From positions 13,976,956-14,040,955 of the forward strand of contig JACMZG010001914.1 in assembly GCA_018340805.1 (NCBI GenBank): a DNA stretch of 64,000 nt, read 5' to 3'. This DNA comes from Microvelia longipes. Its lineage: Eukaryota; Arthropoda; Insecta; Hemiptera; Veliidae. Under the pieces are notes generated by a model. The model worked only from the letters and a program-made list of their open reading frames with translations, was not told the DNA's origin and did no database searches. This document shows positions 9,895 to 21,739 of the stretch, in pieces (position 1 is the stretch's first letter; each line of letters begins with the position of its first letter). The position numbers and the translations under genes were made by a program.

Positions 9895-10214
9895 GACTAT
9901 ATGACCTTTTGAGAATTTTATTAATAGATAAAAAGTGATTCTCTAATCCAATGATTCGATTCAATGGAGGTTTGGATTTCGGTCCAGCTAGCGCGGCGGC
10001 GGAGGTACCTTTAACAGAGTGAGCGTGGCTTAATTAATTTTCCGTCTTCCCACATTTAGTTTGTTATTAACTTTTTATGTTTTGTATTGAGGTGATATAT
10101 GTGAATTAGTCAGGGTTGTTAAGTTCGGAAATTCTTTAGCATGCGGACCCCCGCGCCAAAATTAATTTGCAGTTATAAATTTATAGGATATAAATAAAAT
10201 AATAAAAAAAATAT
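9895..10214. other. Spacer with an inverted family P scrap and GC-rich patches
   Basis: 9905-9945 is the reverse complement of part of family P. GCGGCGGCGGAGG near 9990 and ACCCCCGCGCC near 10147 stand out from the AT-rich background. No gene seen. Confidence 0.4.
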
Positions 10215-10500
10215 CGTTTTTACCAGTATTCAAACCCAGGTACCCGGATTTAGAGTACTTTGAGTGCTCACAGTGACTCTAAACCATTTTCATTCAACCC
10301 ACAGGTCCAGTTGACATCGAAAACGACTCCCAACTTAAAATATGTTGATATCGACCGCATTTTAGTTTTTCCGGTAATTGACCACCATTTTTCGAATTTG
10401 AACGAAAAAATCCCCTTAAATGGTCATATTGGCTCTGGACTGGTTTTATTTAATTCATTGCCTCAAGAAACATTGAAAACCAAACCTTACTAAAAATTAA
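10215..10500 (-). repeat. Family J repeat (possibly tRNA-derived), copy 1
   Basis: Similar to 15655-15910: ATTCAAACCCAGG-like start, GACTCTAAACC, CATCGAAAACGACTCCCAACTT and a CTCTGGACTGG-type end. On the minus strand there is a box B-like GGGTTTGAATACTGG. A SINE origin is possible. The 77-codon plus frame here is not supported by the second copy. Confidence 0.45.
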
Positions 10501-10556
10501 TTTTTCATTGACAGTATTTTTAGTTTCAAAGTGGTCAATTCGATTAGTTTCATTCG

Positions 10557-10605
10557 ATTCAGCGCCTTCCAGAAAGCCCGAATGGCTTTCTGGAAGGCGC
10601 TGAAT
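10557..10605. repeat. Perfect 22-bp hairpin, loop CGAAT
   Basis: ATTCAGCGCCTTCCAGAAAG(CC) at 10557-10578 pairs without mismatch with 10584-10605. It is GC-richer than its surroundings. A second hairpin with the same loop follows six bases later. Confidence 0.85.
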
Positions 10606-10610
10606 ATATA

Positions 10611-10633
10611 TACTTGTACCGAATGTACAAGTA
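10611..10633. repeat. Perfect 9-bp hairpin, loop CGAAT
   Basis: TACTTGTAC (10611-10619), loop CGAAT, GTACAAGTA (10625-10633). The words also occur in family A, so this may be a rearranged family A scrap. Confidence 0.7.
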
Positions 10634-10756
10634 CATCAAGTTTCGTTTAAATGTGACGAAATGATCATGAAGATTCTCCCCCACATTCTACAAATCTTCC
10701 TCTTTTCTCCATAACCCTAACCTCATAAGCTCATTTTTTCTGTGAAAATACGCTAG

Positions 10757-10798
10757 AAATCGGGTGCGGGGTACCTCGGAACTTTCCCTCAGCACATC
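10757..10798 (-). repeat. Family A end fragment
   Basis: AATCGGGTGCGGGGTACCTC begins it. It is cut off after about 40 bases at a junction with a family C copy. Confidence 0.6.
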
Positions 10799-10960
10799 GA
10801 CCTACAAGGAACCACTTATTGCAAGAAAACTGGAATTTGTGCGATTTTTTAATATTTTGAGCGAGCGCATTCATATGAAGGCTCCACTCTGGATAGGCAG
10901 ACTATACTTTTCCTTCATAATTTATGGGGTCATCATTTTCTTATTTGTTTTAACTTGCTG
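10799..10960 (+). repeat. Family C fragment joined to family A
   Basis: Starts CCTACAAGGAACCACTTATT and carries the same AACTGGAATTTGTGCGATTT and GGCTCCACTCTGGATAGGCAG words as 5103-5260. A 66-codon frame spans the A/C junction, which argues against its being a gene. Confidence 0.65.
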
Positions 10961-11087
10961 GTAGGTACATATTTTATTGAAGTAAAATGAAATATATAAA
11001 AAAATACTATAATATACTAATATACTATAATATATAGTATTAAATGAAATATTTAATATCAATTATTCAGTTAAAAACATAACAGTT

Positions 11088-11222
11088 ATTATTTTTCCTC
11101 ATTTATACTGTAGGTAAAGGAGAAGTATTGTGTTTGTGAAAAATCCGAAACAGGGATGTCACCTCAATCACCAAACTCACCTAATCTGTTTCAGGTGATT
11201 TTAAGACCTCCTAAGTGGTAGC
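11088..11222 (+). repeat. Family A 5' fragment
   Basis: TTTTTCCTCATTTATACTGT starts it, followed by the AAATCCGAAACAGGGATG and TTTTAAGACCTCCTAAGTGG blocks. It is truncated before the TGACGTCA block. Confidence 0.7.
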
Positions 11223-11234
11223 AATAATTAAATT

Positions 11235-11458
11235 ACTTTATCCGTCTGGAGACAAAATATTGTATGCACCTTGGGTGTAAAATGCTATATTCTCTCAAAA
11301 TTACCTTTCTTGGCTTTGCCTCGGGAGTTAAACGCATAAAGCCCTCGGCTCCGCCACGGGGGTAAATGCTTTGGTCTTCTCGGCTTTCGCCTTAGGAACC
11401 AACAAACTGCATAAGGAAATAATTCATTCTTCACTCCCTTAGTCCATAAATAACTGTT
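11235..11458 (-). mobile_element. Family K MITE (CCTCGG-motif), copy
   Basis: Runs from GTCTGGAGACAAAATATTGT to CCATAAATAACTG and contains TTGGCTTTGCCTCGGGAG and CCCTCGGCTCCGCCACGGG. The order matches the reverse complement of 56560-56840. The ends resemble TATGCACC and GGTGCATAAATAAC inverted repeats. Noncoding. Confidence 0.6.
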
Positions 11459-12317
11459 AGTCTACATTGTGTGTTAAGTCTATACGAATATACACGTGGA
11501 AAATGAGTGGAAAGGCATTCCCATTTGTTTTTTATCCAAAAGAATAAATTATTAATATCGAGTAATCATTATTATCATAATAATTATTAAAATTCTCAGC
11601 AAAATACTCTTAAATCAAAACACATGTAAATATACCGTACGAAAAGGGAAGGAAAAAATATCTAGTTTATTTGTGCTACAAGCCAGGTTGTTATGTCGTC
11701 AACTTGACTCTTATTTGCATCTTGTAGCATTGAATTCTATCTCAAAAACAAGCAAGTGGTACTCGTACAACAATGTCGAGGGCTCTCGTCAGATGAGACA
11801 AACCTGGTCCCCTAATTCACAAGTTTTTTGAGTACTTTTGGATAGGGTTTGTAGTCGTTACCTCCTTCAAACTCAGCCTTCTGGACTCTTTTTTTCTTAA
11901 TTAAATTCTACTTGTCTCTAGACTTATCCTCTTACAGAAGGAACATCTTCTCCCTTCTATTTTATTATTATTTCTTTATTCTATAGAAAGAGGGGGAAAT
12001 ATTATGGAGAAATATTTTCCTAAAAAGTAAGAAAATGAAATCCTCTCCTAATCATTCATAAAATTTGAATGTAAAAGATACGTGGGTTGTTGACATGATA
12101 TTTAAAAAAAGTAGATTAACAAAAATTTTGGCGAGGAGCTCCGTAAGCTGAGCGAATTTCCCTTTGTATGGAATTCTTTCTTGCTCACTGACCTGTCCTT
12201 GCTCTTGGAAACGCACTAAAACCTTTCTATGGTTACCCTTTCAGTAGCATTATCAACTGAGTTTTAGTTTAGTTCAAATAATGGTGTACAGTTTGATAAA
12301 ATTAATTGAATTAATCT
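11459..12317. other. No recognisable feature
   Basis: Somewhat less AT-rich in 11640-11950, but no frame, repeat or domain is recognised. A polypyrimidine run ending in TTACAG near 11934 could mimic a splice acceptor, without coding support. Confidence 0.35.
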
Positions 12318-12385
12318 GCGGATTTTTCGAGGTACGGGGTCCGGAACTTTTTCCTATCAAATCGGATTCGCTTCACTCGTCCGCA
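12318..12385 (-). repeat. Family A end fragment
   Basis: GAGGTACGGGG, CGGAACTTTTTCCT and ATCGGATTCGCTTCACTCGT are in the family A order. Short and truncated. Confidence 0.55.
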
Positions 12386-12397
12386 GAATATACAAGC

Positions 12398-12975
12398 TTA
12401 GAATAATACTATATATAGAAGGAGCACTACTGATAACACGAAAGCCGGTTCACTGGTGCAACTAAGTAATGCTGCCACCCCAACTATATACAATTTTCTA
12501 AAAAAAGTTGGCAATACTTCCGGTTGCTGAATTATTATGTTCTATTATTAATTAATGATTGATTATTCATAAAATACTAATATAAATATCGGTGCATTAC
12601 AATATTTTAAGCATTTTAAATTGTACTTTAACGTATTTATTAAAATTATATATATAAAAGTATATATATATACGTCAACTAAATGTAGATTCTTGTATTC
12701 CGCCTTTTGCCATCTAAGACCGGTTTTATTAAATACTCAACAGGTTTTTTAAGTTTTTATATTGGTTATTTCTTTCTTTCTTTCTTATATTGGTTATTAC
12801 GATCTTTCTTCATTAATAGATATTTATGACAAATATTTAAAATATTGTTTTTTTGTCAGGTTGGCAGCATTACTTAGTTGCACCAGTCAACCGGCTTTCT
12901 TGTTATCAGTGGAATTACATTGTGTTTACGGTCCTGTGTTCCTTCTATATATAGTATTATTCTAAGATTATCAGC
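12398..12975. mobile_element. Inverted-repeat DNA element (~0.58 kb)
   Basis: CTTAGAATAATACTATATAT near 12398 is mirrored at about 12945-12970. The mirror continues inward through GATAACACGAAAGCCGGTT, TGGTGCAACTAAGTAATGCT and TGCCA. The total arm is about 90-110 bases, with a 30-base insertion in the right arm. No transposase and no clear target duplication. Confidence 0.65.
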
Positions 12976-14507
12976 ATTTGTTCCGGTTTTTTATTGACAT
13001 ATATGTGTCAAACATAACATGTCATTGATTGAAATAATGTAAACAAATCACGTATTTTGACTAATACATTTGAAAATTTGCTTATATCCTGGCAGCCTGC
13101 CACTTATATAAACCAGTAATATGACGAACTGATAAAGAACAACAACCATGTGGCCACATGGAGGCGCGGGGGTTGCGAATCGGCCTTTAGCGCTGACGCT
13201 GCGTAACGGAGTAAATGCCGAAGGACTCATTTTTTTTTGTCTTCGACTATGCTGAGAAAATTGCATACAGGTGGAGTGAAAATAGTCATAAAAATCCTTA
13301 AATAAATAAATAATAACTTTATTCAAGAAACAGTTTACATAGAGATTTACATTATTTTTATTGTAATATATATACATATATTTTCTTTTTATACATTAAG
13401 TTATAAGTATTGCACTTGAATCCTGCAAAGGACTAACCTGTACGCAGGTTGTATAGTTAATAGATCATAACTAAAAGTTTTAAGAGAAGAGGGGACGCTA
13501 TGAGTTAAACACGTGATTTTTCCAGATAATAATGTTAACAGTTTATTTCTGATGCTCCTTATTATCCTTATCCTCCATTGATCCTTAGGAGTTTATTAGT
13601 TTTTCACAGCTAATGGTTTTATTGCATGGCAACACGAGATTGTTGAAAATACCGGGGAGGCAAAGTTAGATGAAACATAGAGGGGATTTGCCTTGCTTCC
13701 AAATCGCATTACAGATAAGCAGAATCACCTTTTCACCCCTCAGTCCGGTGTTTAGAGAGCCATAAAATAAAATTTATTTGTATTTGCTTCAGTTTTATTG
13801 AGGCTTTTGTTTCAAGTATTTTCCTAGATTTAGAAGAATTGATCATTATTTACCCCGAGGTAGAATAAAATAGCGTCATTTTATCTTTTCGATTTAAAGT
13901 GTGGGATTCATACAATCCTAGCTTTATAAGTTGGTAGTATTCAAGTCATATTGATGTATTTACATTTTTTTTTCTTGTGCAACAGAAGAGAATTTGTGAT
14001 ATGATTGTCACTTAGGCTTCCCTATATATTTTTCCAGATACACTTCTAACTTCTATCGGGTAAATTTAAGGGTCTTACGGTATAATTAATTGATTTTTAC
14101 TTTTTAAAATTATGATAAAATTTTATTAAAAATATAAGAATAATGTTTTAAACCCACAATCATGAAATCAATTATTTTTTTTTAATTTCTTTTACTTAAA
14201 TAAATAAATAATTAAAAAATCAAAAATTATAAGAAAAGTTAACCCACATAATAGGAAGAAAACTCCAGTGCTATGTAGGTAGCTCTGGATTTTTGACTCT
14301 AAATTCATTGATTCTAAGACCAAGCTCTCATTCCTCTCCGACTCACTGGTCAAACAGCTTTGGAAAAATTACTGTACTTCAATTCTTAAGAGTTTCCCCG
14401 AATGAAAATAGATAAATTAATATCAGCTACCTATGGAGAAATTTAATAAAATTGATTTATTTCTAGAACGATTTCGTTACAGAGTAAATTGTATATTATT
14501 GTATAAT
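12976..14507. other. No gene seen; 16-bp perfect palindrome at 13146-13161
   Basis: CCATGTGGCCACATGG (13146-13161) sits beside a GC-rich patch with GGCGCGGGGGTTGCG. AAATAAATAAATAATAACTT at 13298-13320 looks like a LINE tail on the minus strand. The rest is AT-rich without recognised content. Confidence 0.4.
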
Positions 14508-14668
14508 AAATGAATAAATAACTTTTCTAAATCAAGTTATTTCTCTGAGAGATCTGATTATATCCAAATATTTTAACAAATTGTGAGCTACATAGAAAAG
14601 AAAATCACTTTTCATCTATTAATGAAATTATCAGTTATGAGAATTTCATGAGAAAAGAGGGTAAACAA
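14508..14668 (+). repeat. Family P repeat, copy 2
   Basis: Near-identical in order and wording to 6505-6652 and followed within 35 bases by another (TA)n tract. Confidence 0.7.
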
Positions 14669-14700
14669 ACTCAGGAAATACATAAGGGCTTTAAATTGGT

Positions 14701-14772
14701 TTATATATATATATATATATATTATATATTATATATATATTATATATATATATAATATATAATATATAATAT
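14701..14772. repeat. (TA)n microsatellite
   Basis: TA-rich tract with regular TAA/ATT interruptions. Confidence 0.9.
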
Positions 14773-15214
14773 TGTGATCAAGGACCTCTGAAAGAATCTG
14801 TGACGGATTTTGCTAAATGAAATAAAACTAATAATTTTAGACTATTTAAGGAGAGATTAAATATAATTAAGAGGTTTTTCTAGAATGATTTTGTAATGAC
14901 TTGAGTTATATTTGTTCTCTGAAATAAACATAAATTACACAGCTTTGTATTTAAAATACCAAAAAGATTCCTACTTTATAATTAAAAAATAGTGTTATAT
15001 TAATAGAAAATTCAGAAAAGTCTAAGTCAAGGATAGAAATGCTTTAGATTCCATAGTAAATCGTATCCTGTAAAGAAAGGAAATGTTGGTCTAGATGAGA
15101 AAATTGTAGTGAAATTCCTCTTAGCTTTGAAAAAATCTTTTTAAAAAAGTAGAAAAACATAAGATGCAGCATTTAGATTTAATGTAAATAGATCAATCGG
15201 TCAATACCAAGGAA
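14773..15214. other. No recognisable feature
   Basis: AT-rich, without a usable frame or repeat match in the window. Confidence 0.35.
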
Positions 15215-15617
15215 AAAGAATCTGGTGCGAAGGACCGCAAGCCGGGCTAAGTTTATTTGAAATACCCGCTTTCTTGCTTATTAATCCAATTTTTGCTTAA
15301 TTTTTCAGTATATATCTAAAAAAAACCTGTAGCGTCACAACTTGTTATTTATTTTTTCGAATTTTTAAAGAATATGTGTAATTGTGTATATTTATCCCAT
15401 GGATACACTAAACGAAACAGCATTAATTGCCCTCATTTGAAGCTCAATTTTTTTCTATTTTTTAGCACATTTTCTTTAAAAAAAAAAATAAAAACATGTT
15501 TTGACGTTACTGCTTAGATTATTAAAAGTATACCGAAAAATTAAGCAAAAATTGGATTCATAAGCAAGAAAGCTGGTATTTCAAAGAAAATTCGCCCCGT
15601 TTTCGGACCGTGCTAGA
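15215..15617. mobile_element. Inverted-repeat element (~0.4 kb)
   Basis: TTTCTTGCTTATTAATCCAA and ATTTTTGCTTAATTTTTCAG (15268-15310) are mirrored at about 15526-15580. The outer parts match less well: GGACCGCAAGCCGGGC at 15230 against GGTCCGAAAACGGGGC read inward from 15610. No frame is present and no target duplication was resolved. Confidence 0.55.
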
Positions 15618-15654
15618 ATTATTTCAAATTTATAAACTTAAATACTGTAAATAA

Positions 15655-15910
15655 GACGATAAAAAATAGGGCCTGTAACAAGATTCAAGCCTGGGAACCC
15701 GAGCTTTGTGCAGTCTTATCGACTCCAAACCCCAAAACACATCGAAAGCGACACCTTACTTAAAATGTTTTTTCGAACGTTATTTTGGTTTCTTTGACTT
15801 TTTGGTCAGTTAAACCGATATTGGAATCGACTTCGGACCGGGTTCATTCAAATCGTCGATTTTATAAAACTTTTGCTGACTCAGCAAACTGGGTTAATGA
15901 TGTAACAACA
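15655..15910 (-). repeat. Family J repeat, copy 2
   Basis: Shares with 10215-10500 the AAGCCTGGGAACCCG-like start, CGACTCCAAACC, CATCGAAAGCGACACCTTAC and CTTCGGACCGGG. The reading frames of the two copies are not conserved. Confidence 0.45.
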
Positions 15911-18279
15911 ACCTGGTTTTTTATAGGAATCGTGTCCTCTCTAATGTGAATTTTTGAACCAAGTGCTTTAATCGGGGTTTTAAGGCCTATGATTAAACCT
16001 TTAACTCGATGAATTAAATACAGAACCATATGGTTCTAATTCTCATGGCTACTTAAATCAAAACATAAAATTTTCTTTCTCTTATAACTGCCTTAAAATT
16101 ACAAACGCTAAATTAAACATTTTTACCACACTCTCCTAACACGAAGTTTAGTTTAACTTTAAAGCTGAGAATGGTTTAAAACTATGCCAAAAGAAAGTGG
16201 CTATTCGATTTGATGAAATTGTTAATTTTCCTAGTGAGAGTAAACGGGTTTTGTTTAATTTTAATCAGTTTCTGTTAGTTTAGAAAAGTTTAGAATTTCC
16301 TTATTTCAGGATAAAGTTATAGTTTTGAGAATTGTAAAAGTCAACATGTTTTCTGCATCAGAGGAGAAAGTTTTGTATCGAGCGTAGAAGTTTTATTTAA
16401 TGACGCCCGCCATCATGGTTTTTTATTTTTCTTTTTCTTCTAATTGTTGGCCCATCAATTGCATATTTGTTTCGTGTAACGGTGGACTCTGCCTCGCAGT
16501 TTCTAATAAGATACTACGCACGTAAAAACACTATTATTGCTAAATATAACGTAACATATATTGCTAATAAGTTATAACTCGTACCTAGATAAGAAACCTG
16601 ACTTGGTTACGCAATGAGTATTAAAGTACTTTCAAATTTGAACTAAAGCAAGCTTAAGGTTATATGTGGCCTTATTTTCTTACATTTTACCATTTAAAAA
16701 ATCGTACTTTGTTTAATATAATGCTTAAATAAGCTCGCAAGAACGTAATATGTGAAACTAAAAAGGTACCTGACATTAATAATTAAATATACTGTATTAA
16801 ATCAACCTAGATAAAGCTGAGGTTTGCTAACTGCTAGCTAGCTTGCAGGGCTAGCTAGCATAAATAATATATGACTTCAGTGAAGTCGCGTTAGCTGAGG
16901 GTACTTAGCTGTACTTAAGATGACGAGTTGATGACGAGTTCCATGTCCCTGTTGGCTCCCTAAACATAGGACGAAGTTGATACCGTCTTGCTGGCTACGT
17001 AGGAAGTAAAATAACTGAATATGGCGATGTGAGGCCTCAAGATGATGTTAAATAACATAATAAAAACTTAAGACGTCCACACTTAGCTGGTTGGCCTATC
17101 ACACACACTTCAAATCTCGCAAATTTTGAACTTAAACTGTTTTCCTGACAGTGTTACCAACTTCCTTGGTAACCTAAAGGTAGCGTTTCCAGGAGTCCCA
17201 TATGAGGGTAAAATATTACTGTAGATGATTAATGAATGAGCTAGATGCTTAAAAATGAAGTCCTTGAAGACATTATAGCTTTCATTAAAGAGTATTCTCA
17301 GAGATGCAGCATTCGATTCGAAGACTGGAGATTGAGCGTAGTATATCGAGATACTAAACATCAATACCTAAACGTAGCGCGGGTTTCAAACTAAAATATT
17401 AGTTTAAGGCGTATTAATAAAAAAACCTAATTAACCCTAACAGGGGAGCATAATAAAAATTAAGGTGGGGCATTATCGGCACATAAAATATGTATGTGCA
17501 GGCCACATTAAGGCCAAAACAGTGAAATGTATTTTATTTTTTACTATTTATTGTAATGTAATCATTTACGAAATAAAGAAATAAAAATATCAACTATTTT
17601 AAAAAAATGTATAACAGTGGATTAAACTAATATTAATGATAAGATGCAATTTGGATATTGGGCTCCCGGAGTCTTTGTACTTAATTTTATTCGAACCGGA
17701 AATACCATTTGACCTGTATTTTCTAGATAAGTACACATGTATGTGTGTGACACTAACTTCATCAACTTTTGTGGTTCCTTAACTTCTGAAGTTGAAACGT
17801 TAAAATTTGCTGAAAATTGGGTGTCAATATTTTAGCTATTACAATGCTTTCCCCTCTTATTGTAAGAGATAAGGAAGTCAAATATATATTCTTTAATGAT
17901 ATCCTTAAACAATTTAAATCTTGAAAAATACATAATTTTTCAAATTCGATACATATATGTTCTTAAAATACATTCCATTTGCATGTCAAAATCAGTCCAT
18001 AAATAAATATATTTTTAATAATCCTTTTGTAAATCGCTAAACCTAAATTTTAATTTTAAAACATCGAGCGGGCATGTCTCTTCTTATTTTTTCTCTTTTA
18101 TCTTTAAACTCAAATTAAATATAACTAAAATACACATCAACATGTATTTTATATAATATTATTGGAGAGAAAAATATTATGTATAATTAAAAAATAATGT
18201 ATAACAAAAAATAAAGTTATACATTAGTGTCGAAATTTAGCTCAATTAGATTATTTTACGGTTTTTTGCAATTTTTAAA
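15911..18279. other. No gene seen; 11-bp palindromic hairpin at 16832-16860
   Basis: TGCTAGCTAGC (16832-16842) pairs with 16850-16860 around a seven-base loop. Otherwise this is about 2.3 kb of AT-rich DNA without a recognised repeat or domain. The 84-codon minus frame at 17110-17364 has no recognisable motif. Confidence 0.4.
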
Positions 18280-18705
18280 AACGTATACCATACATTCAAT
18301 AAAAAATAAACTATTGCTGATAATTACATAAAACTTGGCACATATGTTGGACACTTAAAATATTTCTACATGCATGCTCAAATTAATGAATACATTTTTT
18401 CGCGTTTAATGATTTTTCGAGATTTTAGCTCAGTCATTATTGCGGGTTTATGGCGTCATTAACCTTGAATTTTTTTGGAAGCTACACCTAAAGATTGAAT
18501 TTTTTTACCTAGTTTCAACTCTCTAGCATAAATACACTAGGGCCCAACGATGATAATAAACACAAACACCACATTAGGAGGTCTTAAAAACACCAGACAG
18601 ATTATTCAGATATCATTCTGGTTTCGTATTTTTTGTATTTTACAAACACAATACTTTTCCTATTATATACCTGGAGTATAAATGAAGAAACGTAAAAAAT
18701 AGAAA
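18280..18705 (-). repeat. Family A copy, 5S-proximal part missing
   Basis: The minus-strand reading starts near 18705 with the terminal hairpin and runs through the GACCTCCT and GCAATAATGACTGAGC blocks to TTATTTTTTATTGAATG near 18300. It ends before the 5S-like segment. Confidence 0.75.
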
Positions 18706-18724
18706 GTAATTTCTAGCTGGATCC

Positions 18725-18935
18725 ACCTATAGCGAGTGTTATCTAGAAGTCCTACATCCCTAAAGATGTCTTCCATAGTGGAAGCTAAACGTTTGATTGC
18801 GTTCATTTACTCGGCCAACACCGGAAGGCTGATAAATTTCACGATAAATCCTCGTGAGCATGACCGCAGAATGCTACGCAGTTTATTGTTTCAACGTGTA
18901 CTTATAATCGGTAGATAATAAAAGGAAAGACCATA
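18725..18935 (+). repeat. Penelope-like terminal-repeat fragment
   Basis: CTACATCCCTAAAGATGTCT, TCCATAGTGGAAGCTAAACG and GCTACGCAGTTTATTGTTTC match, in order, the arms and outer tail of the foldback at 150-487. The CTGANGA box is mutated to CTAAAGA. A 60-codon frame over it is not a gene. Confidence 0.5.
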
Positions 18936-20869
18936 AAGGTTAACAAACATGACGTCTATCCCAGTAGGCGAATTTTCAAAGGAAATTCGCTAAAAGGAAG
19001 AAAAATTAATATTGTTTTTTAGACACAAGAGACATTTTACAATATGAAAGTCTCTTGACCTTTGAAATGTTTTTATTATTTAAAATATCCAATTAATCCT
19101 CATTCTAAGAACAGAAATTGCTTTAGATACAATTATGCATAACTGTTCTTGTCATTTTGATTTATTAAGATTCTTTGTTGAAATAAAGCAGCAGGGTCAA
19201 AGAAAACAGTAAAACTATATAAACTTTCACTGATAGATAAAGTAAAAGGCAAAAGTAAGAGATAAAAATGTAAATTTATAAAAAGTTAGTATAAAGGTAA
19301 ACAAATACAACTTATGTTGATAAGTGAAATCAATTTATTTATTGACATAGAGCAGTTAATCTGTAGGTTTCACGCAAAAGAATTAGGAAGTTGTGGTTTG
19401 TTTGGAACGTAAATAGATGGTTTATGAAATAGAGTGACTGTTAAACCTTCTGAGCATGAAGAGCCTAATAAGCGGTTAAAAAATTAACCATTTAGGCTCT
19501 TAAATAGACTCTTGAATTAATTATTAAAGGAAACTTTAATAATCAATTCACAGCCCATCTCAGAACCTGGGATTTTTTATGATAAGTAAAACCTAGGGAG
19601 AAATGAATTAGCCTGTTACTGAGGTTCCATTTTGTAACATTAAAAATATGAATTCATGTAAACATGTTACAAAACATGAAATGTTTTCAATAGAAAGTAA
19701 TGAATGAAACATAATAATAAAGATGATAAGATAACTTTAAAGAGTATAAACAAAAAATAGGCTTCGAAAAAGCTCTTTTAAAGTCAACTTAACATCCTAT
19801 TATACCTTTATAACCCCTAATTTTACAAAGCCTGAGATTTATCCAGTAAAAGCATTTTATCCCGTACAACCATATTCACTTTCCACATAAAATAACCAAG
19901 AGGCGAGATAAATTTTCCCTGAAATTGTAATTAATTCAGCTTTAAAGAGATTAACATAGTAAAAAAAGGAGGATAATTTCATGAAAAGCTAATAATTATT
20001 CGAAATTAGGGTACAAAAAAGCTAATAATTGGAATCATATTTGCACACACTTTATTTACAGACGTGGATTTATCGTGAAATTCAAAACTGTTCGGGTTCA
20101 CAGTTTGATAAACAGTTTTTAGTCATAATATATTCGGTATTAGAAGTATGAAAGTGAGATCTGTTTGTTTTGTTGGGTTCAATTTGTTGCTCTCGGATGA
20201 CTTGCCGGAGTATTAATCCTTCCTGGAGGGGAAATTTCCCAAGTCTACATCTGAATTGTAAATAAGTTTTGCTAATAAGGTTCTCGGACAAGTTGAAACT
20301 AGCGAAGGAAACTAGAATCCTTCTACCTATAGAACTCGTAAACTTCCCGATAGACGTCATTATGTAGAAATATGCTAATTTTTTCTAAATAAAAATAGAA
20401 TTCTCTATTTTAAAAAGAGAACTAAAAGTGACAGAGAGACAAAAACGCTTTTAATGTTATCGAGATCAAAGTTGTTAAAGATTGTCTCAGTGAAATGTAG
20501 AATAGTTACCGTATTTCATGACATTTCAATACACAAACCCTTTTTACCTTAGTAGTGAATGTCAACAAAACAAACTAGGTTTTTTATTGTATTTTCTATT
20601 TTTGAGTGACGTTCATGACCTTCACCGTGCAGTGAAGTATAGTATAAATATCTAGCTTGCCGACTGACAGATGAACTATTCTCACCTCTAGCTAACATGC
20701 ATAAGGAAGGTTTTGGGTTCACACACCGGAAATTTTAACTTTGGGCCATAACTTTTTAATTTTTAACTGTCAAAATTTAGTGTCTACCAAATAGTCTAAG
20801 AGCCAGACCTGAAAAAACGTGTCTAGAGCTACAAACCTCTAGACAAAACTTTAACCGCTGTCTCCTAAC
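18936..20869. other. No gene seen; two adjacent hairpins at 19460-19550
   Basis: 19460-19500 (AGAGCCTAA ... GGTTAA AAAA TTAACC ... TTAGGCTCT) and 19513-19550 (TGAATTAATTATTAAAG GAAA, then its complement with one mismatch) are separated by 12 bases. The 92-codon minus frame at 20082-20360 has no recognised domain. Confidence 0.45.
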
Positions 20870-21190
20870 TCTTTTCTATGCTGCTCGCCGGTAGTTATTT
20901 TTATATATTTAATGTTTTATATTTTAATTTATTTCGTTTACTTTATTTGTTTTTATTTGTTTTAAGTATTTATTTTGCTTCCCTATTTTATTTTTATTTT
21001 AATTTTGCATTCATCTCATTGTATTGTATTTCTTTTTATTCTAGTATGTTATTATTATTTAGAGTATTTTATGTAATATATTTTTTACTTTGTTGGTTAG
21101 GCACTGATGATGATCTGTTAAGATTGAAAGCTGGCTATGTCAAATATATATCATTAGTGGAGAGACTCTGTTTTATTTCATTAATTGAAA
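20870..21190 (+). repeat. Penelope-like end sequence with T-rich leader
   Basis: A TTTATTTT-rich leader is followed by TAGGCA, CTGATGA (21104-21110), a short helix (GATCT/AGATT) and GAAA (21126-21129). Then comes AGTGGAGAGACTCTGTTTTA. The arrangement parallels 1140-1400. The 117-codon T-rich frame across it has hydrophobic bias only because of codon composition. Confidence 0.45.
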
Positions 21191-21234
21191 CTCCACAATT
21201 CATTTTTCCTTATTTGTCTGAACTTCTTTAAACC

Positions 21235-21735
21235 ATTTTTTTAAAAATATACCTTAAATATACAAAAAACATATTCTGCCAATCCAGAGTGGTGACCTAT
21301 ATGATTGTGCACGCTCATAATTTTAGAAAATCGCACAAATTTTAGGTTTCTTGAAATAATTGGTTCCCTGTTAATTATGTACAAAACAAAACTTGAGGAT
21401 GTCATGTTTTAAAGCTGATAAATTTCCAATAAATCAAGAGTTAATTCACCAAAGTTGGATAACTATAAAAGTTATGGCATTTGGCATGAAATTTATCATT
21501 TATGCAAAGACAGCGAATTTCTTTCAAAAATTGTCTACGTTTTGTGCATTTTTAAAGTCATTCTGCTATACATTCGGTTGCAGTTATGCAATTTTGATAA
21601 ATAAAAACTAGATGTATTGAAAATCTTATCAGCTTTCTTTCTTTAAAAGCTTTAAAATGCCATCTTCAAGCTTTGCAAACGACTAACAGGGAACTACTTA
21701 TTTCAAGAAACCTAAAAACCAAGCTGCCAAGTATG
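21235..21735. mobile_element. Family C foldback element
   Basis: TTTAGGTTTCTTGAAATAAT then TGGTTCCCTGTTA (21340-21380) is mirrored by AACAGGGAACTACTTATTTC then AAGAAACCTAAAA (21687-21720). The left outer part carries the inverted CCAATCCAGAGTGG and AAATCGCACAAATTT words of family C. The centre is AT-rich without a gene. Confidence 0.6.
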
Positions 21736-21739
21736 ACCT

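Noticed and set aside
10260..10493. 77-codon frame
   Set aside because: Lies in family J; the second copy does not conserve it.
10147..13170. Shared ACCCCCGCGCC words as ends of a 3-kb element
   Set aside because: Only about 11 bases match and the interval contains several independent elements; likely chance.
20878..21231. 117-codon hydrophobic frame
   Set aside because: It arises from a TTTATTTT-rich Penelope-like end sequence; the Phe/Leu/Tyr bias is pure composition and the related copy at 1140-1400 does not keep the frame.
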